Source: Molanna angustata
Lineage: Eukaryota; Arthropoda; Insecta; Trichoptera; Molannidae
Length of the DNA stretch: 64,000 bases
Direction of reading: 5' to 3'
Assembly (NCBI GenBank): GCA_963576475.1
Contig: OY754964.1
Span: 47,318,861-47,382,860, forward strand
Below are positions 36,501-47,256 of the stretch, piece after piece. The stretch's first letter is position 1; each line of letters begins with the position of its first letter. Below the pieces are notes generated by a model, which had not been told where the DNA came from, did not search any database, and saw only the letters and a list, made by a program, of their open reading frames with translations. Position numbers and translations under genes: made by a program.

Positions 36501-39500
36501 CATGCGATGATGGTTCCTGAGATATTAAAATTAGGGCAAAATATTAAATTGAATAGGAAAACAATTGTATACCTACAACATGGCAATACTTGCAGAAAAA
36601 TGATTGAATGAACTAATAATTCCTTAAAATTAAGACTTGATTAGAATTCTCCCCATTTATGGCGCTCCGCTGCGCTTCTGCTACATCCCGCCCTAACGCG
36701 ATTTAGTCTCACCCATTCCCTGCGTTCCAGCCCAAAACCGGCGATTCTTATAGTTGAGTCTGTGACTAGGTGTTTGTTTTTAATTTCCCCAATTCCCCAC
36801 TCAGCCTGCCACGCCTGCTCCACGACAAAATGGGGATACATAAACGACCCCCGATGTGATTGCGGTGCTCCTTCTCAGACCCTACATCATTTAGTCGAGG
36901 AATGCCCCGTACATGGTTTCTGTGGAGTGTTGGAGGATATTAATAGTCTGACGACCGAAGTCGAAACATGGCTGAGGGATTGTAAATTAATTTTATAGCG
37001 CCTGACATGCCATACGCATATAATATATATATATATATTAGAATTCTAAATTTTATAAATGATTTTTTTACATTAACCATTTGAACGCGTTAAGCAAAAA
37101 ATAAAATTTGATCTGAAAAATGCAAATTTTCAATAAAAAATAAATTATTCCATAAAATTCCTTTTATTTTTTTTAATCAATATCTTGATTTATATTTTTT
37201 TCGCATCCAAAGGTAACGTTTTTTACAAGCCATGGACTATAGTCGATTTACGTGTCGAAAGGGGAAAAAAATTTGGGCGACTTTAGTCGATTTACGCGTT
37301 CAAAGGGTTAAATGAAAGAGTGGAGGAGCTGTTCCGATAAGCTCAGGACAGAGAAGTCTATGCCAGAGTAACAGCCAACATCGGAGGAACCTGACATGGC
37401 ACAAAGAGAAGCAGAATTGAAAATTATTAACCAATTAAAGTTATAAACCATGGATAAGCATTGAAATTAACTAAATTAACATAGGGTAGAATTATTGGGA
37501 AATAACTTGAAAGATTACATGGCCTGCACAGAGCGAAAATTTAAGTTTCTTGCATAGTTATATTGCACAAACCATCCCTCTCTCCTCCGAAATATGTCAA
37601 GATATTTGACATAATTATTTGTAAATTAACTATAATATATATCACAAACTCCATTTAATATATTTGAATAGCACACCTTGAGTCTGGGGATGATGAATGG
37701 TGCAATTATTTAGTGCCTACTTATATAACAGATGGGTGGTGGCAGAGTGCTTCAACCTTGGAGGAGTTAGCTTCAACTGATTTTGTTCACCTATAGCACA
37801 AGCATTTTAGCTTAATTTAGGGAATGTATGAGGATGTATGTATATGTACTTGTTTCAAGGACATATTCATTGTTTTTAAAAAGAAAAAAAAGCTAAAATT
37901 GATGACCTCTAAAGTTCATGCATGCGTCGTGCTTCATTTTCGATGTATTTATCAATAAAAATTCATAATTCAAAATTATATTATTAATACAAAAAAAATA
38001 ACAAACCTCACTTTCTTCATCTATAACAAGCTCCCATTGTGGAAATAGTAAATTAAAATTGCTTGTATTTGTCGTTTGGATGTCAGCCTGAAAAAAATAA
38101 TACATTTCACAAAATTTGACATGAAAGCCTATACTAGGTTTTTGGAAAAATTCTTATTGAAAATTATTTCAATTTTCATTACCTGTTGTTTTTTTGCAAT
38201 AGTAAAATAAAAGTTAATTTTGAGTTATCGCTGACCTAGAAAAGGTCAACGATAAATTTGGAAAAAGGAATAGAAGAATGTGTATGAGACAATTCATAGG
38301 TGAAGTATATTTTTGATCTACTCTGCTAGCCTCAATTGGTATTATTTATAGAGTTATAGTTGGTAAAATGAACACTTATTCTTACAATTGATAGATTATG
38401 AAACAAAACATAATAACTTGAATTTTAGTCATTATGTTTTATTTGTATTGTTTCTGGGCAACTAACAGATACTATGTCAAATATTAATTCAACACGCACA
38501 TTCTGGAGACTTGTCATGATATTTATCGACACAGATCCAGACTGAAATTACAATTAAAAACTGTGTCTCCACTGGGAATCGAATCCGGGACTTAGCTAAG
38601 CGGTCAGATATCTAACCAACTAAGTCACGAAGGCCGACATTTTGTTACATATATTAACAACTACACTTACACTGTACATTATGTTATATATTTATAAGAC
38701 CACAACCTATTATAAATATAATCGAAATGGCAGATTTATACGCTTACTCAAATAAAAACTGTGGTAATGTTAATTATTTGGTATCAATTGAGTAAGCAAA
38801 ATACAAAACACACAATGGCTTCATATGGGAATATTTATACAAACTAATTCACACATTTAAAATAACAATTTTTACCATAGTTATTAGATTTTTAATGGCT
38901 CGCGTTAAGAATACAGTTCAAGGATTTATTTACTCACCTACAGCATCAAAATTATTTTAGTGAATGTGTTAATTTTAACAATGATATACAATACCTACTT
39001 ATTTAAAAAACGAGTGGGTTGTGGCCAACACTAAACTCTCCACTACACAATGAAGCTTCCCTGCTAATATTACACTCTAATATCAATATGAAATCAAATA
39101 TGTAACTAAACATTGCTAAACATAAAAATTCTCCTATATATTTTTCATACAAAATATCGATTAATAGAAACATAATTATTGAAAGGATATATATTTTTCT
39201 TTTAAGGTTGGCAAACTCTGAATGCAGTTTTGTGAAAATTCTTTTTTTTGCATAAATAATTCAAATAAAATGAAAATATCTCAAATTTCCAGGTCGTGAG
39301 AGCATTTTTAAAGTTTTAACAGATGTAATCATAGAGAAATAATTAACTGTTGTCTATGGAAAACTAATCAGCTCTAAGTTTATGTACTTCACACATATTG
39401 TATCAATATGAAGTTCATCAGTCATTTGGTTTGGGCTGTACAGAGGACACAAATTTTCAAATTTGTGTACGGCATACACACAAAAACATCACGATGAAAC

Positions 39501-42008
39501 TCAAAGTATACACTCTCTACATGATACCCATTGAGAAATTGATGTAAAAAAATACGCTTAAAAATTGTGAAATCATGACTCTCCACTATTCCATAGTTGG
39601 TAGTGGAGAGTAAAAATATATTAACTATTCAAAGATAATAACTCCCTTTGAGGCTTAAGGTAGGCGCGCATGGAAGCTAATTTCATCGGCCGATTAATTA
39701 TCGGTGAGCTACAACATACGAATTACATGTAAGAGCGCGCATGAAAGCTAACAGAATCGGCCGATTTTAAAATCTGTGACGAGACACAAAAACCAATCAT
39801 GTTTTTGTAACCAATCTTGTTGTATGAGAGGGCGCGCATGGCGCATGCTCACCGATAATTTAATCGTCCGAGCGCAGTAGATCGAGAAGTACGTTGTCAG
39901 TGCTGCCAAACGAAATGTCAGATGAAATAAATTTTGATTCGGAAAAATTAATTATATTAGTTGAAGCACGTCCTTCATTATATGATAAAAAATTAAAAAA
40001 ATTATAGTAAACGCCAAATTAAGCAAAAAATATGGTTGGAGATAAGCGAAATATTAATAACTGGCTGGGAATAGCTAAATCATAATAAAAGAACTGAATT
40101 GGGTAAGTTATTATTTAATTGATTAATAGTTATATACGTAATTTAATAAATATTCCACTTAATGAATAAAAACTTAACTGTGTATCAAGTGTTTTTTTTT
40201 TACAATTTATAATTATGAACATCAACTGTGTCAGTCAACGAAAAAACCTTAAAAAAAAAGTTTTATATTATATATAGGTACTTGGGTTCACTATTGCGTC
40301 TGTACATTTGCTCTGTCACACAATAGTTCTTTTCTGTTTCCCGCGCAATGTTTGTATTTTCCCGCTTGTACGCGCGCGGAGCCCAACATAATAATGATTT
40401 CTAGGTTATGTTTGGTAAATTATGATCTGTCAATTTATTTATCTTTTCCCATGCAATACATACATTTAACCGCGCAATACAAAGGTGCCGCAGTTTTCTG
40501 TTTCCCGCGCAATGTATTTCTTTTTCCCGCTTGTTGTACAGGCGCACGGAGCCCAAGTTAATGATTTTTTTATTAAGTTCGGTAAATTATGATCTGTCAA
40601 TTTATTATTTCTAATCATATGAATGTTGACCGCCGTGTTATTTCCAATCGTACGATTCTAGAAGCTTCCATGCGCGTTAGAACCGATCGGCTGATTTATT
40701 ATCGGCCGATAAATTAATCGGCCGATTAATTTAAGCTTCCATGCGCGCCTTACCTTAGACTCGAAAAAAAATATATAATATATTTATGAATAAAATCAAA
40801 AAATTGTACTGATTTATTTTTTTGTTTATTTCATTCTTGTTTTTGTGTAGCTTCATATTTTTTAGTAGATGTACAATGTTTTGGCAAATGTAACAATACA
40901 AAATAGATACCTACTCCCCTCTTTAAACACGAGATTTTATCTCAATTAAAGAGGGATATTATGAATCATATAATGGAATTTATAAACCTTTTTAAATTGT
41001 GATTTATATGTAAACTTTGTATTGATTTGTAATAAATAAAATAAAAAAATACATATATATTTTGAATGCTAATAAGGTGTTACATACATTATTACATTGT
41101 TCTTTGTGTCCATTTTTCCAATGAATTACTTGATGTGAACGACTGCAATATTTCATAACTTTACACTTTGCACAGTGACTTGGTCCTTTGACTCCACAAA
41201 CGAAACACAATGGAGGCCATTTACTTGAATCAAATACCTGTAAAAAAATTAAAATAAACATGAAGTTACACGTTACGAGGCAAAGAAATACAAATGCAAC
41301 TTTACATGTAGCAAACCTCGTTGGAATCTTCCGTTGGTGGATCAAAAGGATAAAAGTCATTATCTCTAGGCAATTGACATCGAAAAACTTGAAAATTTTC
41401 TGTTGTGTTTGGTTGATAACATGATCCGTTTTTGCAAATGAAAATGAAAACAGTGCGATGAAATGAATCTGGAACATCTTCTATTGGAGCATAGACCTGA
41501 AAGGGAATAATTGAAACACATTTTATGGTATATGTTATTAATACGGGCTTACTGTACTGCAACCAAAATATCCCATATAAGGTAACAAATAATTGTACGA
41601 CTACATAAAAGACGTAACAAGATTACTGAAATTTGAAATTTTAATATTTCACAACGAATTTATAAATGTAAAAAATGTATTTTACTAATAAAACCGATTA
41701 ATAGGCAAGTGCGGAACCATGGGGTATGGAACTTTTCACTTTTGTTTCCCAGTACCCGCTTCATCAAAAATAATATATTTCAATTTTAAATAAAATGTTT
41801 AAGGTATCCATATAATAGTTACCTGACAGAGAAAAACACATAGTTCGTTGCATTTTCCACACGTCAAATCTTGAGGTTTAGGTAAATCTTGGAGGTTAAG
41901 CCATGCTGGTTTGCCACCAACTTTACTAGGAAAGAAACGAGAATGTAACTTCCATTCTTCGCATTCATCAACAAAACCGATATCTATTTTATTTTTTCTT
42001 AGTGACAT
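33551..42008 (-). CDS. PDCD2: PDCD2/Zfrp8 (programmed cell death protein 2), complete, six exons
   Basis: Minus-strand exons 42008-41823, 41496-41317, 41237-41088, 38087-38007, 36516-36214 and 33712-33551 (stop TAA) give 353 residues, close to the usual 344-360. All borders are GT-AG and every exon is a multiple of three, so all introns are phase 0. Residues 1-62: 'IDIGFVDECEEWKL' and the first zinc-binding pair 'CGKC'. Residues 63-122: 'FIFICKNGSCY'. Residues about 133-171: MYND finger (C-x2-C, 'HCAKCKVMKYCSRSHQVIHW', final C). Residues about 215-353: PDCD2_C domain with 'DPGQVLRYDRGGSPLW', 'CSHC', and 'WGILAVYTC'. PDCD2 proteins chaperone the ribosomal protein uS5/RPS2; Drosophila Zfrp8 is needed in stem cells. 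Introns hold SINEs, LINE tails and two TIR elements. An LTR lies 158 bp upstream of the ATG. Confidence 0.95.
33860..35628 (+). mobile_element. RTE-like LINE tail split by a DNA-transposon-like insert
   Basis: Left piece (about 33860-34035): 'IGRLRWLGHVERMSEKLP', 'RRRGRPKLRWMDCVQED'. Right piece (35525-35625): 'SLGVVNWRQGASDRSEWR', 'LEARSHLGMWS' and stop, then (GAT)n. Removing 34036-35524 with one GAC copy joins the two halves in one frame, as in insect RTE-type endonuclease-RT tails. Lies antisense in PDCD2 intron 5. Confidence 0.8.
34036..35524. mobile_element. 1.49-kb TIR element nested in the LINE tail
   Basis: The ends 'ctgggggcctaggcaaca' and 'tgttgcctaggcccccag' are perfect 18-bp inverted repeats, flanked by GAC on both sides (34033-34035 and 35525-35527), a 3-bp target duplication. 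'catgcca'-type words recur near both ends. The interior carries a (TTTA)n-led segment from about 34340, probably another minus-strand retroelement 3' end, and a 105-aa minus-strand frame at 34539-34856 that I do not recognise. No transposase seen, so non-autonomous; superfamily not assigned. Confidence 0.8.
35815..36035 (+). mobile_element. tRNA-derived SINE, family B, best copy
   Basis: The head 'gccttcgtggctcagttgg' carries the A box (TGGCTCAGTTGG), and 'gggttcgattcccggtgg' the B box. The body is 'cagtttttaattgtgttttc', 'tgtgagacgattaat', 'tggcaacttgttattgggtg' and ends in (AATAAT)n. Copies at 13447-13640 and 38455-38636 (reverse) and a worn one at 51406-51520. In PDCD2 intron 5. Confidence 0.85.
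36650..37000 (+). mobile_element. LINE C-terminal tail with an internal inversion
   Basis: Plus strand from about 36828: 'KWGYINDPRCDCGAPSQTLH' and 'LVEECPVHGF', a typical zinc-knuckle-like end of a LINE polyprotein. Minus strand from about 36780 to 36650: 'RREWVRLNRVRAGCSRSAAE' and 'RHKWG', which in such proteins comes immediately before the 'KWG..DP.CDCG' part. The two halves are therefore head-to-head and share the KWG codons at their ends. Lies in PDCD2 intron 4; (TA)n at 37020-37038 follows. Confidence 0.75.
37725..37885 (+). mobile_element. tRNA-derived SINE, family A, head partly deleted
   Basis: 'gatgggtggtggcagagtg' start, with the B-box half of the head missing, followed by the intact body 'cacctatagcacaagcattt' and 'tgtacttgtttcaaggacat' and an A-rich tail. 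In PDCD2 intron 4. Confidence 0.7.
38455..38636 (-). mobile_element. tRNA-derived SINE, family B (reverse copy)
   Basis: The minus strand shows 'GGATTCGATTCCCAGTGG' as B box and 'ACTTAGTTGGTTAGATATC' as A-box side. The body matches 35815-36035 through 'gcaactaacagatactatgtc' (plus-strand text, first 20 bases shared with 13450). In PDCD2 intron 3. Confidence 0.8.
39003..39640 (+). repeat. Dispersed repeat, 'gtggccaacactaaactc' family
   Basis: 'gttgtggccaacactaaact' at 39017 and 'aaaattgtgaaatcatgact' at 39561 reappear inverted inside the TIR element of mib2 intron 3 (about 54300 and 53820). A fragment with 'ggtcaacactaaact' is at 2694. A small hairpin 'actctccacta'/'tagtggagagt' lies at 39578-39611. 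Non-coding. Confidence 0.5.
39658..40755. mobile_element. 1.1-kb TIR element in PDCD2 intron 3
   Basis: The left end 'aggtaggcgcgcatggaagc' and right end 'gcttccatgcgcgccttacct' (one extra base) are inverted repeats continuing into 'atcggccgatta' on both sides. TA flanks both ends. The GC-rich 'gcgcgcatg' word recurs internally (39733, 39832). 'cccgcgcaatg' with 'ttcccgcttgt' is duplicated at about 40341 and 40505. No convincing protein. Confidence 0.75.
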
Positions 42009-42165
42009 TTTTGAGGTAAAAATATGAATTCAACGATTAAACCATGATTTTTTTGACAGAAATCAATTTATGACAGTGACAGACGTCAGATTTATTTCTG
42101 ATTTCTATGATGTACAAATTTTATTAGGGGTCGCGTTCGGAAAGTCACTCGACGATGTTATACGT

Positions 42166-42890
42166 TGATATTTCCATAGGTATTGTGATCGATATATTTC
42201 CATGCATTATGATATCAAAGAAACCCAGTAACCATTATTTTACTTTGGCCTAATGTATTTCTTCTATTAATTCTAAGAACGGATTATAGCGGCCCCCAGG
42301 CCTTGTTCATATATTTAAGTATTGTCTTTTCTATTGAAAATAAATGTAAAATGCATCAAGCAGATTCCTGGAATTTTGGCTTTCACCCGGTGGTACGGGT
42401 TGGTTCTTCAGTATAACCCCCCCCCCCTCCCCTACTCCAGGTTTTACGGGCGCTGGGTCGCCCGGCTGTAGTCGATCAGTTGTCATTCGGTAGGAGTCAG
42501 TGGTTGGTCGGTAGTTGTAGAGACCCGCGTGCGAGAGTGCAAGTTTGCTAGGCTATCGGACGGCCTTAGCATTTTTTTTCTAATTGTATAAAGTAGTGAT
42601 TAAGTTCTTTCCAGGTTCTCTACCTATCATCGGGGGTGAATTTAAAATAGTTTAAGTTACTATTAATAATAACTTTTAATAATAAAAATAATCGCATAGT
42701 ATTGAATAAGTGTGTTTCAGGTCCATATAACCAACGCTAGTTTTAAGTTAATTTGAATAAGTGAATTTAAGCTAGTTTTAAGTTATTTTTAATTACTAAA
42801 AAGTGATATGTAAGTAGTGTAAGTGTTTCCTCTACAGACCCGTTACGAGAGCAGCGGCTGGTAAGATCTTTCCAATTTATAGCTACCGAA
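42166..42890 (+). repeat. LTR of the 24.4-29.3 kb family, plus strand, 3' part missing here
   Basis: Starts TGATATTTCCATAGG and follows the minus-strand LTR sequence of 28216-29254 for about 720 bp ('catgcattatgatatcaaag', a C run near 42417, 'gtaggagtcagtggttgg'), with more substitutions than the other pair. It stops matching after 'gtaagatctttcca' near 42885, where 'agctaccgaaaa' repeats and then LINE-like sequence begin. The missing LTR end is probably 47140-47250. The U3 start lies 158 bp from the PDCD2 ATG, head-to-head. Confidence 0.8.
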
Positions 42891-43158
42891 AAGTAGCTAC
42901 CGAAAAAAAACAAAATAATTCCAGGTAGCTACCGAAAAAAAACAAAATAAGAGTTCAATATTTGTGTATATAGTCTAAAGTGATTAATTTGTATTTTCTG
43001 AAAGTGTACTTTTTACCGTAAATACATCAGATCGCAGCAAAAAGTGAGTTCTTGTTGTATAAACTATTTTTCATTTGCCAACTTACCTACTTCGAGTGTA
43101 TTGGACACTGTTATACGGTCAGATAACTTCACATAAATTTATATACACATTCAACAGA

Positions 43159-43602
43159 ATGGCAAAAATATGTAAAGTGTGCAATGAGTTTGAAAATGAT
43201 GCGAAAAAGAAACTTTTGGTGTGTAAACAATGTACTTTTACATACCATCATGAATGTGTAGGAATCTCAAATTCAATTTTAAAGAAGATGACTTCAAAAC
43301 AACTTGATGCTTGGCTATGTAAAGATTGTAAGGACAGACATGCTTCACCTGCACTTAAACAACCCACAACGAGTAATTTACCAAGCAATAACTTAACTTC
43401 ACTGATTACAATTGATTCGAACATATCTGAACTATTTTCACAGCAATTTGAAAATCTACGTAGCTCGCTATTTAAATATATTGAAGAAAAATTAGAACAA
43501 CATCTAAATATATGTAAAGAAATACTGATTCAAAACGAGAGCATAATTTTTATGTTAAACGTCGCGTCGTGGTTACACATATTTTTTTGCACCGCACTTT
43601 AA
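43159..43602 (+). CDS. PHD-finger protein, probably LINE ORF1
   Basis: ATG at 43159 gives 147 residues. Residues 1-60 have the Cys/His pattern of a PHD finger: 'CKVCNEFE', 'VCKQCTFTYHHECVG', 'WLCKDCKDRH'. The rest is polar with a helical stretch ('LFSQQFENLRSSLFKYIEEK'), then an odd hydrophobic end that looks like read-through past the original frame. PHD fingers occur in ORF1 of several CR1/jockey-group LINEs. The LINE endonuclease/RT follows about 1 kb downstream on the same strand, so a transposon protein is more likely than a host gene. Truncated. Confidence 0.6.
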   Translation: MAKICKVCNEFENDAKKKLLVCKQCTFTYHHECVGISNSILKKMTSKQLDAWLCKDCKDRHASPALKQPTTSNLPSNNLTSLITIDSNISELFSQQFENLRSSLFKYIEEKLEQHLNICKEILIQNESIIFMLNVASWLHIFFCTAL

Positions 43603-43858
43603 ATAACTTTTTTTGTTGTTTATATTGTTGATACAGTTTCAGTATTTAGCATATATAGAGTATTTTACATCTGCTTCATGGTGGTTTATTTGTCAGCTTC
43701 TTAAAGTAAAGTTTTATCACGTTAAAATACATTTATAATATTTATCGTGTTTATAAGTGTTTGCGATTCATCGATTATTGCCCGCCCGCTCTCGCATATT
43801 CGCGTAGCGTAATTTACCACTACAGTCACAGTCGACAACATTAAGGTGCAGGGTTGTC

Positions 43859-44592
43859 ACTCGCTTACTAAAATGGATCAAGTCGGTGAGTCTCTACAAT
43901 TTTCAGAAGATGCCAAAGTAGCTGTCAATGCATTGGTGGAAATATTATTGGACCCTGTAAATAAATTTAACAAGGATCAAATATCTAAAATTATGCCTAA
44001 AACAACCGTACTACTTGGACTGATTGGCAACATGGCCGTCAAAACGGGAATAATGGAAGGCGAATTGGCAACTTTTAAGTCCTTAGTTAAAAACAATATT
44101 TTGAAGGAAAAGTAAAACTCTGATTCTACCAGTAATGTATGCGATACTATAATGGAAATTGAAGAAAGAAAAGCTAGATCGAAGAATGTTATTATGTATA
44201 ATCTTCCAGAGAGCAGTGCAATCGGTGAAATCAACAAAATGAGAGATGATGCCGATAATGTGGTAAATTATCTTAAATCAGTTGAGCCACAGATTTCAAC
44301 ATCCAATTTTACTGCTTTTCGACTGGGTAGAAACTTGATTGATAAACCAAGACCCATCAAAATTTTATTTAATGAAGAACATCAAGCAAAAGTTTTTCTG
44401 CGAAATCGTAGATTTCTTCCTAAAAACCTATCAATTCACCATGATCTTACGATTTTACAAAGGAAACATTTAAGTGATCTCCGAACTGAACTAGAAATCA
44501 GAGAAAAAAATGGCGAAAAAAACATAACTATTAAATATGTCAACGGTAATCCTAAGATAGTAACGTCGTTCTCAAAAAACCAAACAAACTGA
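43859..44592 (+). CDS. LINE ORF1-like coding pieces (two frames)
   Basis: Piece 1 (43873-44115): 'MDQVGESLQFSEDAKVAV' and 'KIMPKTTVLLGLIGNM', helical and charged. Piece 2 (44152-44592): 'KARSKNVIMYNLPESSA', 'FTAFRLGRN', 'PRPIKILFNEEHQAKVF' and 'FLPKNLSIHHDLTILQR', the layout of the RRM-like/C-terminal domain of jockey-type LINE ORF1 proteins. The stop at 44113 and a frame change separate them. They lead directly into the endonuclease at about 44590. Confidence 0.65.
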
Positions 44593-46361
44593 CAAACATA
44601 ACATGCTTCTACCAAAATGTAAGAGGTATTAAATCAAAGCTGTTGGACTTTGCAATGTTTGTTTCTTTAATACATCATGATATTTTCTTTATAACGGAAA
44701 CGTGGCTCGATGATGACATCGCTACTGAGGAATTGATATGTAAATCTCATAATATATACAGAATGGATCGCAATACCTCCATTACTAACAAAACTAGGGG
44801 AGAAGGTACCTTGATGGGAATCTCCAAAAAAATCCCATCAACTAAACTTCTTACCCAACCATCAAACATTGAACAATTATTTGTTCAAATTAACTTAAAA
44901 CCTAACAGTTTAATATTAGGATGCATTTATATACCACCTTCATCAAATAAGGATAACTAAAAATATCATTGTGAAGCTGTGGAAGATGTTATGAGAAGGC
45001 ATCCTCATTCCAAAATTTTACTGGCTGGCGACTATAATTTGCCTGGTTTCATCTGGAATTTATGTGATGACAGTTTACTACTCAATAACTATCCTGAAAA
45101 GGTTCGTGTAATATTAGATTTGTGCTTATACTTGGATATGAAACAACATAACCATATCACAAACAATAATAATCGTATATTGGATTTGATTTTTTCGGAC
45201 TTTGATTCTGTTGATGTTCAATTATCGAGTGATTGTTTTCTTCCTCAGGATGTACATCATCCACCTCTAGAATTTACAATTAAGAATGTTATTGTTGAAA
45301 ACCTTCATTATCCTATTACTGGCTATGATTTTAGGAGTGCTGATTATAAAATGGTGTCTGCATATCTCGACGACCAAGACTGGTCATTTCTCACAGAACT
45401 CATATCTATCGATTCTAAGGTTGAAAGATTTAATTCTATCGTTGCAAATGCTATTGATTCCTATGTTCCGAAATTTGTGTACAAAAACTCTTGTAATTAC
45501 CCTAGGTGGTTTACAAGGGAACTGATTTCATTGGTTCGAAAAAAGAAACTTGCTCATATGTATTACAAAGAATCTAAAACCATAAACCCTTATGTACTTT
45601 TTCATGATCTCAGAACAAAATGTAAAACTTTGTCCAAAAAATGTCTAAATGAATACATTGTCAAAACTGAAAACAGTATAATATCTAACACTAAGTGTTT
45701 TTGGAATTATGTAAACTCTAGTAAACAAAATAGTTGCAATCTTCCTAGTACAATACACCTTGGAAACGAACATTGTAACGACATTAATGGTATAGTAAAT
45801 TTATTTGCAAAATCATTTAAAAATGTATACTCTGTCACTGGTGCTGATAATAGTTTTCCTAATATCGAACGCACTGATTGTATTAATATTTCATCAATTC
45901 ATATTACCTTGGATCAGATCATAAAGAAAATCAAAGCGTTGGATATTCACAAATCCCCCGGTCCCGACAACATTCCACCTATTTTAATCAAACATTGTTT
46001 ATCCTCTTTGTCTCATCCCTTACTTGAATTATTTAATCAGTCCCTTAAATTAGGTATTTTTCCCAAAGCTTGGAAACTAAGCCATCTTGTGCCTGTTTTT
46101 AAAAAGGGAGATAAGAGGGATGTTTCCAATTATAGACCGGTTTGCATATTATCTACTATACCTAAATTATTTGAAAATGTTGTTTTGGATAATATTTCGT
46201 ATGAAATAAATAAGATTATTGTGCCAAACCAACATGGTTTTATGTCTGGCAGATCAACTTTGACGAACCTTGTGGTGTATCAAAATTATATTGTGAATGC
46301 TTTGGCTAATAAACAACAAGTTGATTCAATATATACAGATTTTAGTAAAGCATTCGACAAT
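44593..46361 (+). mobile_element. Jockey/CR1-like LINE ORF2: endonuclease plus N-terminal RT, truncated
   Basis: The frame opens 'NITCFYQNVRGIKSKLLDF', continues 'FFITETWLDDDI' (AP-endonuclease catalytic region), has one in-frame stop at 44958, then 'AGDYNLPGFIWNL' (the GD.N motif). The linker follows ('YPRWFTRELISLVRKKKLAH'), then RT: 'KSPGPDNIPPILIKH', 'LSHLVPVFKKGDKRDVSNYR', 'NQHGFMSGRSTLTNL' and motif A 'YTDFSKAFD'. It breaks right after that Asp at 46361. Motifs B and C (the DD box) are absent, so inactive. Confidence 0.85.
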
Positions 46362-46670
46362 GCGATTGGATAGCCATCTGTTCCGTCTCGGATTGGTGGA
46401 GTCCCCGTTCTGCGAATGTGGATGGGATGAGGAAACTCCGGATCACGTTCTGTTTGGTTGTCCAATCAGGGATGCGCTAGACATTTATTTTAGGTTTGAG
46501 AATGTCCAATACCCTGTTTCCACAGTTTACCTTCTTGGGCTGAATTCTCCTCAAGTTCATGGTTTAATATTTAAATCGATTATAAAAAATCTGACTATTA
46601 TTAAATTCTTTTTTTTTATTGACTTAATCTTAACTAATGTTTCTGATTAATAACGGCTGCAACATCCTTT
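46362..46670 (+). mobile_element. C-terminal tail of a second LINE fused to the first
   Basis: The frame 'RLDSHLFRLGLVESPFCECG' followed by 'EETPDHVLFGCP' is the Cys/His end of an RNase-H-bearing LINE polyprotein, which normally lies several hundred residues after RT motif A. It ends with a stop at 46648-46650 and an A-rich tail ('agagaaaaaaaaagagtt', about 46690). The junction at 46361/46362 is abrupt, with the central RT and RNase H domains missing. Confidence 0.7.
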
Positions 46671-47139
46671 TATGGGTGAAAAGCCTTAAGAGAAAAAAAA
46701 AGAGTTAATATGTAAATACATACTGTTCTTTATTTCAAAGACGTATCTTTTGAGGGCACTGGGGAAAATATTTTCAAAGTATATTATATAGCCTACTATA
46801 GCCTCTTAAAATCGAATTTTGTAGTATAAAACGGAAAACAATTTGTAATGGTCTTTTAATCTATTTAAAAAGAAAACGTAATAATAAGTTTACCGACAAA
46901 TATGTTATAATATTTCACTTCCAAGAACGCGCGGAGGAATCATTGATAGCCCCAGGGAAACAATTAAATATAATACTTGATTCGAGCAAACAGCTGAAGA
47001 AGGTTCCATCCTACAATTTAGTTAAAGATAAAGAAAGGCGCTAAGCCTTCGCGCTAACTTTTCAGCAGGAGCTAATATGTTTGTACTTCTCAGCGTTTTT
47101 TATATACATCAATACCGCGTCACAACGTGAAGCCATTTT
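46671..47139. other. Sequence between LINE tail and LTR end
   Basis: No coding content recognised. It lies between the LINE block and the probable end of the broken LTR, so it may be part of the inserted material or of the LTR. Confidence 0.3.
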
Positions 47140-47256
47140 TTTCAGCCTCTTTGGCGTTCCAACGTGGGACCAGTATTCTTCTCCGCCTTCTCTAGATATT
47201 AATTTGGCGCGTCTCAACGTGGGACCACATATTTCCTTCCTCATATCAAACATTAA
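47140..47256 (+). repeat. LTR-end/PBS-like units, probable 3' part of the LTR at 42166
   Basis: Two PBS-like units, 'ttggcgttccaacgtgggac' and 'tggcgcgtctcaacgtggga', are separated by 'cttctccgccttctctagat', matching the plus-sense end of the LTR family at 24438-29254. It ends near 'catatca' at 47244-47250. Together with 42166-42890 it suggests one LTR split by about 4.2 kb. Confidence 0.65.

Noticed and set aside
43159..43602. Host PHD-finger chromatin gene
   Set aside because: Same-strand LINE ORF1/ORF2 sequence follows, and PHD fingers occur in LINE ORF1; transposon origin is simpler.
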